Positions 10,001 to 19,000 of a stretch of DNA of 20,091 nt are shown in pieces (position 1 is the stretch's first letter; every line of letters begins with the position of its first letter). The position numbers were made by a program, and so were the translations under genes. The stretch lies in the NCBI GenBank assembly GCA_000969725.1, contig JXSR01S074626.1; one strand, 5' to 3'. The notes beneath the pieces were generated by a model, which saw only the letters and a program-made list of their open reading frames with translations, did no database searches and was not told the DNA's origin. The DNA comes from Ophiothrix spiculata (lineage: Eukaryota > Echinodermata > Ophiuroidea > Amphilepidida > Ophiotrichidae).

Positions 10001-13000
10001 GTCAAGGTCATTGTACATTTTGCTTACTAACACGCAAATTAATGAAATCTTGAGGGGTTAGAGTCTCTTAATGATACGTTCGCCATGATCATTGATTTCG
10101 TTTATAGAATATCTTAAAAAATGACGTCAATAGTTGACTTCAAAACGTTGAAGGTCTTTTTCGAATTCCCATAACTTTGCGCAGTTTGGATCATCCAATT
10201 TTGTTCCGATTATAAAACAAATGCTTTTGGAGGATCTACTAATGAGAATTTATATTTATATACGACGTTACAGGACAGCTTTTTACACTTAAGTGTACGG
10301 TCAAACGCTTACACCGATAATATTGAAGACTAAATTCTCATTTGTATAATTTGTATAATTTGTATTCCTTAACATTTAATTTGTCAAGCAGAGAATATTT
10401 GTTTGTTTTTTCGTTTCAGCCAAAAATGAGCGGTAGATTTTCATTGACTTCATTTAATGTAATTGTCTAAATGTGTTAAGATTTTATTTGGGGTGCATTT
10501 TCGTAATTTTGGTATATTGATGGGTGGGTTTTCGTCACAGACGCAATGCGCCCAATTTGCAAAATTGGGTGTATTTTGGAAAATTTTGCCAAAAAAGCAC
10601 CCGATTTGCCCTAAATTGGGTGCTTTTTCTAGAAAATTGGTATAGAGATGGGTCACAAAATCACGCTTTTTGAGGTATAGAGATGGTCAAAATTTCGAAG
10701 TGTACTTTGAGCATCCCCGTACAATATTTTTGAAGAACCCCCCGGGAATTCAAGTTGACAATTTGTGATGTCCCTACTTGTTTTGTTGTAATAATGAACA
10801 CAATTCATCAGTAAAGCGCAACAAGAACAACAGCATATATACACAGAACAAAATATGACCAGCCAGCAGAGTGCATGAAATGCAAAAATATAATATGAAA
10901 TATCTTCTGCTGAATAATTCATCTAAAATTAATAAATATTACTGGGATTACGTTAAGTAAAAATTATATATAGTAAACGATAATTTTTTTGTCTCACCTC
11001 TGCAGTCATGGAGACAATCCCAACGCCAATCTTTATTTCCAAATCAAAATAACCAGCAGCACCAATATCTGATAATGATATATACAAATCTAGATTAATC
11101 CATGCTTTTGATATCGTATGATATGAACAGAAATCATTTGAAATCATTTTTATTAAACAATATCGTAAATTTGGACATTTTTTTTAAATACTCTAAATGA
11201 TTATTGTACTGCAAGAACATTTCACTCAAATCCTTCTTTATAATCTATAAAGGTGATAAGACATTCAAGACAAAGGCCCTCAATATTTTAAATACTATCA
11301 CACTCATTAAACATTGATTATTTTGCATGAAATCAAAGCATATTCATTTCTGATTATTCATTTTGAAATCGTATCTACAATGTTTTTACTTGGGCTTAAC
11401 TGCGTTTTATTGACACTGGGATAGTGTCGACGCTAGCACTCAACGCTAGAATAAAATGGCCAAAAATTGAATCATAATGAAGAAAACTACATAAAAGCTG
11501 ATAGTATCTCATAAGCAACTCCTGTACAACTGCCACATTCGATTTTTGTTAATTTTGATGGCCACCATACTTACTTCTGAGGGTGAGGGGCTAGTGTCGA
11601 GCACCCAGCGTCGACGCTATTCTAGTGGCAATAAAACGCAGTGGCGCCTTAGTACTACTGTACTTGTATTCCATCGACGCTGTGCTGTCTTTACCAACAT
11701 CATCCTCGAAATATTTTCCAACATCTTTGTTGTAAGTTTTTAATCTCCCACGAAAGGAGAAATTTCGTCATCATTTAAACTTAATAATGGGAATTGGTTT
11801 ATTAAATCCTAGATTACATATTATCTTTCTTATATTGAAATGTATAAACAATTGCGGAAAACTTACAGAATCCGAGCTTGATAAAACCGCCAAGCCACAT
11901 CGCTGCTTCAAACTCGAAGAATTTTATCTCTTTCCTTGGAAATGGTATTGTTCCCGAAAGTTTTATGTCGAAAGATTGAAAGATATCTCCTTTCTCACCA
12001 GTGATAATATCAATTACTTCTTCCATCTAAATGTAAAAATAGTTGCATAAGAGATGTTTGATAAGGATGATGAGGAATTTGTACAATTATTAGGAAAAAA
12101 GAGGTAATACAAACCATGTATGTATGCAAGAATTCAATTAATAAGTAAGTATCTTAACAATTAATTTTTCCAAAACTACTATTATTGTCAATCAGCCATG
12201 AAAACAAATGGGATTTCTTGCTCCTTTCTAACTCCTGTTAGTTTGAGAAGCTTAATTGAATTAATCGATTATTTTCATCAGTTCAAAATTTGTTCATAAT
12301 GTAACCTTGATCTATATACTTTTAGAACTAATTTAACGGGGAAAACTCTCTTTATACCTGACTTCAAAATCACGGAACAATTGTATAAAAGTGTCCCGTC
12401 AAATGATACAAAGAATCAATTCCAAGTTTTGTATTCTTTGCCAAGTTGACCGAGTAATAAATTAATGAAGTTGATGATCATCTTTTCTCTTTACATTTTG
12501 GAAAGAATGCATGTATATATAATGATGTATTCTTCGCTGAGAGACCTGTTGCACTTTATTTATGTTCGAAGGAAGAAGTTTTCTGCTGCATGAAGTGCAA
12601 AAGAAACTTTACAGTACAGTACTTTTTGGCACACCGAATGTTTGATGCAACAACTATCCACGTGTTCCCCCTAGACACTAAATGCACATTGGGATTAGAA
12701 CGGGAATTTAATGATATTGTACAGAATACTTCTTTATTCGCAACTTCATCGAATATTCTATACCTTATTTTTGAATAGATATGCGTTACATTTTATTGAA
12801 TCACGAATACTTATAGCACAAAATTTAAAATTTAAATTTATACTCACCATAACACGCATAAGTATCCGGAACTGTTTGATGACCTCCAATGCTTTTAATG
12901 GGTCCAGATTTTGAAGATCCATCATTGCCTCTAACTCACCAATAGTCATTTCAGATATCTTACGAGTTAATGCATCAGCACCCTTTTCTATAGATGTAAA

Positions 13001-16000
13001 TATGAATACATTATATTAACTCATAACAAGTCAAAGGAAAAATCAAACTTACTTGTGCGAATATAATATAGAATTTAGATAACGTTAACTATAATAAAGT
13101 GTCACAACTAAAACTGAAATAAGGGATGGAAGACGTATAAAGCAAAAAAAAGTGAATACTACAAGAGGGGATCCCTGTGAAGGAATCCGCAAATTGATGC
13201 ACACTATTTTATGGTCATAGGGTCGATCAGTGATAACAGCCATGTAGGTCTACATACACAATGAAAGTACATTGTACACTTATGAAGTGTGATATAATGT
13301 GCTCATAATTAGACGTAATTTATTTTAGTTCTAGCTTGGTACACACAGGAGGTGAGTCAATTTGTTATTCTTTCCAAATCTACGGCCAAAGCTTCGACAA
13401 CTCACTTCTTCGAATATTGGGGACGTGTCAGGTCACCAAACCGAAGATAATTAATCCAAACCAACAGTAAAACAAGCCTTCGGTACTTCTCGGCGAGTGA
13501 GTTGCGATAAAGGTTTCGCAGCGCCATAATAATTCTACCTGATAATTCCATCAAAGATGGATGAAACTGCCAGTAGTAGATATAATTGAATCGTTGCAAT
13601 ATTGATATATTTATATCTGTTCTTTTTCATTTTGGGTGTGTGTTGGTGTGGGGTGTGCGACTGTGTGTCTGATTTTCCTTTGAGTATAGGCTACCACTAA
13701 AAGATTTGCGTACTACTTATTAGATTGAAACCTAATTCAAAACAACAATAACATCACGAACAACAACAAAATAGAAACTACCTTTACACTTGAAACATTT
13801 ATTCCATTAATGGTCCAAATTTTGAGGTGTCTGGCGAGTCTGAGTACCATTTTAGTATCCGAGTGGTCCCCCGAGCTGACTGTGAACATCATTGGGGCTA
13901 TATTTTAAATTTATAAGAATCAAAGCTACAGACACGTATTATGCTTTTTGTTACAATAAAATTTTTGAAAATACACAGTACCTGTGAGTCCTCCTCCAAC
14001 AACCGTCAATCCTGAGAAAAATCCGGACGTAACTCCATCGGTTCCGAAGCCAAAAATATCGCCATGTTTATCAGCTTGGAGAAAAAAGAAATTATCTACA
14101 ACTTCAAATCAATTTACAAACGATCGAACAACAGCATGAGTAACAGTAACAACAACAATATCAAAAACAACAAAGATAACAACAACAACAGCAACGTCTA
14201 AATCAATTACAACAAAAACAACAACAACAACAACAGAGTGAGGTGGAAAATCGTGTCTTTTCGACAAAATTTTCCCATTCAATGGCAATACTCCATTAAT
14301 TTATTTCCAAGAACAGCGCAATTGTTCCAAAAGATACAATATTACAACTAGATGCAACAATACCAACAATTGGTCTTTAACAATTAGAATAATAGTCTAC
14401 CGAATAAGAGTATGGTTGTAACGCTTTTCCTACAGGTTTTTTTCTTGATTTAAACAAATAGAACGAACAACCTTGACAGGATATTCCTGAGCAGAGGATC
14501 ATAGAAATGACATTATTCTCATGTATTGAAACGGAAGGACTTCGGGAAAGACATCCAAAAGTTTGGGATAATAAACATATTTATAACATAACAAGAGAGA
14601 TAAAAACTACAAAGATACAAATTTAAGAAAGAGAATTGTTAGAGAGCTATCGACGATTAAGAAGAATAAGTACTACATTTACTAAGCCGTCATGTCTTGG
14701 TGCCAAGATATCTTTGATTTTCGTGGTTTCGAACCTACACCTAAAGATCCAAGGTTACATGCACTATATCTTAAATCTATACCATGAACAAACTGAATTT
14801 TCAACAACGATTAACCATGACATTAATGTAAAATATACCGTGATGCAAAAATTATTTCACCGTCATGAACATTTTAAATCGTGAAAATTGGACACCATGG
14901 CAAAAATTTCAAATTATCAGAAAATTGTGAATGAAAATGACTACATAAAATAAATAATTTCGATACAGTCATGTTTAAATCTAAACCTTTACTTACCAAG
15001 CGATATTTTAAAATCTCGTTTATGGCGGGGAATTCTTGCATCCTCTTCATTGAATATAAGCAATCCCTTTTGTCTTCGACTACCTTCTCCATGAGGTTTC
15101 TCAAAATTAACTGCAATTGAGGTAAGATTATAGAAGGTGAAAACAAATTCATCATGGTACTAAATGATTAAATTAACACAATGGCTTTATTTCTATTTTA
15201 CATACTGGCTGCATAAAGAGTTAGGCTAAGCAGTACCTACCTTTATTTCCTTCATCTAATTTTGTGAGCATGTTCATTTCAGCAGAAAAGGTTGTGATGT
15301 TCTGGGCCAAAAGATCTCTGAAGTACCTTTTAACCCTTAGGTGCATTGGAACCTCCTCTGTTACTGAACTTCCTATATTTTCTTCAGGTTCCTCTCTATA
15401 GTAAAATCAATGAAACATATTCGAAATGAATAGTAATAAAGTGTAAAAAGGGTTTGTATATTTTCAGAGTAGTATTTTTAAAAAGTAGTGCACAAAGAAG
15501 CAAAACATTTCTGAAGTAACAGTTAACCTCGTAAAAGGATAGGAGTCAGATAAATGAAACAAGTATTAGTAGACGAAAACAAACAAACATTGTAAACATA
15601 AGTGGAAGAGTCTTTAATTTTTCTAAGCACTGACTTTTAATTTCGTCTACAATGTATACAAAATCTTCATAGTGGCGTCAATAGTTGACAGCTGTTTTCG
15701 TAATCTCATAAATTTACGCAGTTCGCATCATCCGATCTTGCTCAGGTATTACCAGATTGTATCACATATACTAGGAATTCCAATAATAATTAAGACGTCC
15801 AATGCTACCATTAGCAAGGGTAACATAAAATAAAATATCGTCGTCATTTAAATCACTTTGCTCGTCGTCAGCTCAGCGAACAGTTCTTATCGTTCGCACT
15901 TCACAAAATATTACATGATGCAATGGTGTTAATTATACCGTACTCCCAATTCATCGTGTCATCTACTGGAATTCAAGGTAATTTGCCTTATTTATATTAC

Positions 16001-19000
16001 TACTACAGCTTCATTTTTCTGGGCAACATTGCTCTGATTTGGAGGACAAATGACGAGACCTTTTGTGGTCAAATGTTCAAATTGCACATTGATCAAGTGG
16101 CATCATCTCTTCTTGCATGTGTCTAAATTGCAGCTTTTGAACAACTACTCTCTCTACCGTATTAAATTAAAACAATATTGTTGGAATCTGATGCTTCAAT
16201 CAGCGCCTAATATGTACTAATGGTCGTCGACGCATACTATCTCAGTAAAAATGCTTAATTTTAATATAATGTATTCCACCATTGCATCGTTTGACAATAT
16301 CTGTACATCAAAATGAAATAAACTAACTTGGGCTCTTCGGATGATGAATTATTTGGAACAATGCTAAAGAATGGTCTGTGTTAACGGAAACAAATCATCA
16401 CAATCGGATATGATGAAAATCATAAAAAAACAACAACCAAACAAAGAAGCAAACTTACAATTGTCTTTTTCGTCTTCTTTTTGGTTCATCACCAGTACAT
16501 TGAGGCAAAGTAAACAAGGCTCCGTGTAGAATTTGAATTTGATTGCATTCTCCATCTGAACAAAGTGCTACATCAAGATTTGCTTGGTATATAAACGACG
16601 AAGGCTTTCTGATTTGGTATTTTAACTGCATATTTCCTACATGTTTCACATGAATAATCCCTGAATACAACAAAATATATGTAAAATGATATTAAAGGAG
16701 CAAGAAATGCCGACATGCACCAGAAACATCTTAAGCCTGTCCGATGTATATGGTCTCTTTGTATCTCTGGGTGGACACGGAAATTAGTATGTTGCACGGG
16801 ACCGCAGGAGCGCGTGTGCGGGAAGAGGGTAACGTAAAATCCCGGTGGGTGTACGGACGCGCGGCTTTTTTGACCAATTGTTCCTTTGGTTTACCTATTG
16901 GTTTGCCAAATTGGGCTTTTAAAGAACAATTTAATACTGTAAAATTTAAAAATGTATTGAACGGTCTAGATAATGGTTGTTTTAAGTCAAATTGGTTTAC
17001 ATATGGGTAGCATGTTTTCGCTTCTTCAGCGATTGTTACAGACTTGGTGTAATTTTACAGAAGACGATATTAGCCAAATTTTCATACATATTATGATTAA
17101 GAATGTTACAACTAAATGAGAAATAAGTTTCTAATAAAAGTTCCCGATTGAGAGGAGTCAGAGCATCAATTAGCTTGTAAAATTGTCTTACCGAATGTAA
17201 AGCCTGTGTGCAGCGATTCTGTTAATTTCCACTTTTCAAATCCAAGTATAAATGTTTCGTCGCAAGGATCAAACTTCATCCAGATTGCAAAGCGTCGACT
17301 TAACATGCCAAGATCAAAGTCAATGCAACACCCAATACCATTACATAAAGTATCCGCAGCACATACTGAAGACAGGTCTGATGAGAATTTGATTGATCGG
17401 CATCCTTGGATGTGACAGAGAGTAAAGAGAAAAATCGGTAAAGCACATTGGTACAAGTGTAAATGTTTTATGAAAACCTAATTAAAATTTTCCATGATAT
17501 GTGCCCTGAGTATATGAATTTGTTTTCTTTACTAGAGTGGTCTCCGTTCACAGATACAGTACCAGGGGTAGCCCATACAACTGTGTGGTTTCTAATTCTT
17601 AAGGTCAGGCATGTTTTACTTTTTATAATACTGCTATTCACCACTGGAATTCCCTACCAGATGATATCAAGGATACCCAAGCTTTTAAACAATTAGTCAA
17701 AAACCATTTAGTTCATCATAATTGAATTGAATTTTGAGCTGGTACGCTGGTTTCCATGTTTTTGTTCATCCTTTTTTCCTGTTCTTCTGTGCTCTCTCTT
17801 CTCCTCATTTCCAAAGGACCTCAATGGAAATAAGCCTTTTAAAGCTTTTTGGGCTACCCTTTAATTCTTTGTGTAGTTCAATTAAATCTATGTGCAATTG
17901 TATTTATGTGTATTTTAATATTGCTTTTTGTATGTGTAAATGTTGTATGAGTACCTAATCAAATCAAATCAAATCAAATCAAATAAAATCATGCATATCA
18001 CATGCTTGTACCTGAAGTGGCTGGTGATATTGAGTCCGGCGGTGAGCTACAAGGAGTAGATAACAATACATCTGAACTGACTCCGAGTCGATTAACAATG
18101 AGACCACCTGCAGTTACACCTGGAATATTTGAAATTTCACAAAACCGGTTATATTACAGATGAACAAATAATTCTTCTTTTTTGCCCATTATTAATGGGT
18201 ATTAGCTTTCCAAAAAATGACAAAAATAGGTCAAAAAATGCAAAAAAATCCCACCGCTGCCACCAAAATGACAATTTTTGGCTTATTTTTGGCATTTTTT
18301 CAAAAAATAAGATAAAAGTCAAACATTTCAACATTTCACAAAGGCAAATTTTAGTTAGGCTTTCCAGAAATTTTGGGGCAAAAAATACGTGTTTTTTTTT
18401 TGGTATTTTTTGCCAAAATTGACATGTTTGGTCAAAAATTGATATCATCATCATTTTCAGGGTAAAAAACCCGCTTCAAAAATGTATACTTTTATATGGT
18501 TTATTTATTCAGTTTGAGAGTAAGAGTACAAAAACAGTTCATGCTAGTTGAAGGTCTACCCCAGCCATAATGAAGAGGATAATTTAATGAATTGATTAGT
18601 TTAGTGAAAAAATAGCGATTTTTGTGACAATTTTAAACCTCATTTTAAATCACCCAATCAAATGAAGCCACATTAACCTTGAAATTTAAAGAAAGATTTT
18701 TTTAAATATTTTGGTTACAGTTGAAAGAGTATATTCTGTAGAGCATAAATGCCAAATTTGGCTGTTTGATCAATTAGAAATGCCTATTTTTTGAAATGGT
18801 ACTTGAAAATCTATTTAACACCATATTGTTGGCGTTCACCAGAAAATATTTAAATGAGAGTTATATTTTTGGCTCGAACTTGGCATAAAACTTGGTTTGA
18901 CATTTGGATTAAACAAGCTTGCCAATTTTGGAATTTTTATCCCACTCCCACTTTTTTTAATGTGGTGGTAACGTATTTTGATGAAGTAGCACTTCTGTTC

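Larger units (their letters stand above)
9932..10997. other. Intron 12-13, repeat-rich
   Basis: A 1.07-kb intron containing one copy of a dispersed repeat (10122-10208) and a region of hairpins and short direct repeats (10511-10686). An 89-residue open frame at 10653-10922 (minus) is Cys/Ile-rich, partly made of the repeat, and lacks splice context. Confidence 0.6.

Noticed and set aside
10653..10922. 89-residue minus-strand frame rich in Cys and hydrophobic residues
   Set aside because: Overlaps repeat sequence, has no splice sites in phase with exons 12 or 13 and no recognisable motif.
13402..13599. Possible extra exon (minus strand) with a GTGAGT donor
   Set aside because: It would leave in phase 2, while exon 10 needs phase 1 or 0 entry, and the peptide shows no similarity to the surrounding domains.
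14140..14236. CAA tract considered as a CRISPR-like or coding polyglutamine region
   Set aside because: Imperfect trinucleotide microsatellite in an intron, no spacers of regular length and not in a coding frame of the gene.
16744..17010. 88-residue plus-strand frame across the GC-rich patch
   Set aside because: No domain or conserved motif; not supported beyond being open.
18129..18454. About 100-residue frames on both strands
   Set aside because: Low-complexity A/T homopolymer sequence; Lys/Asn and Phe/Leu-rich mirror frames are expected by composition.
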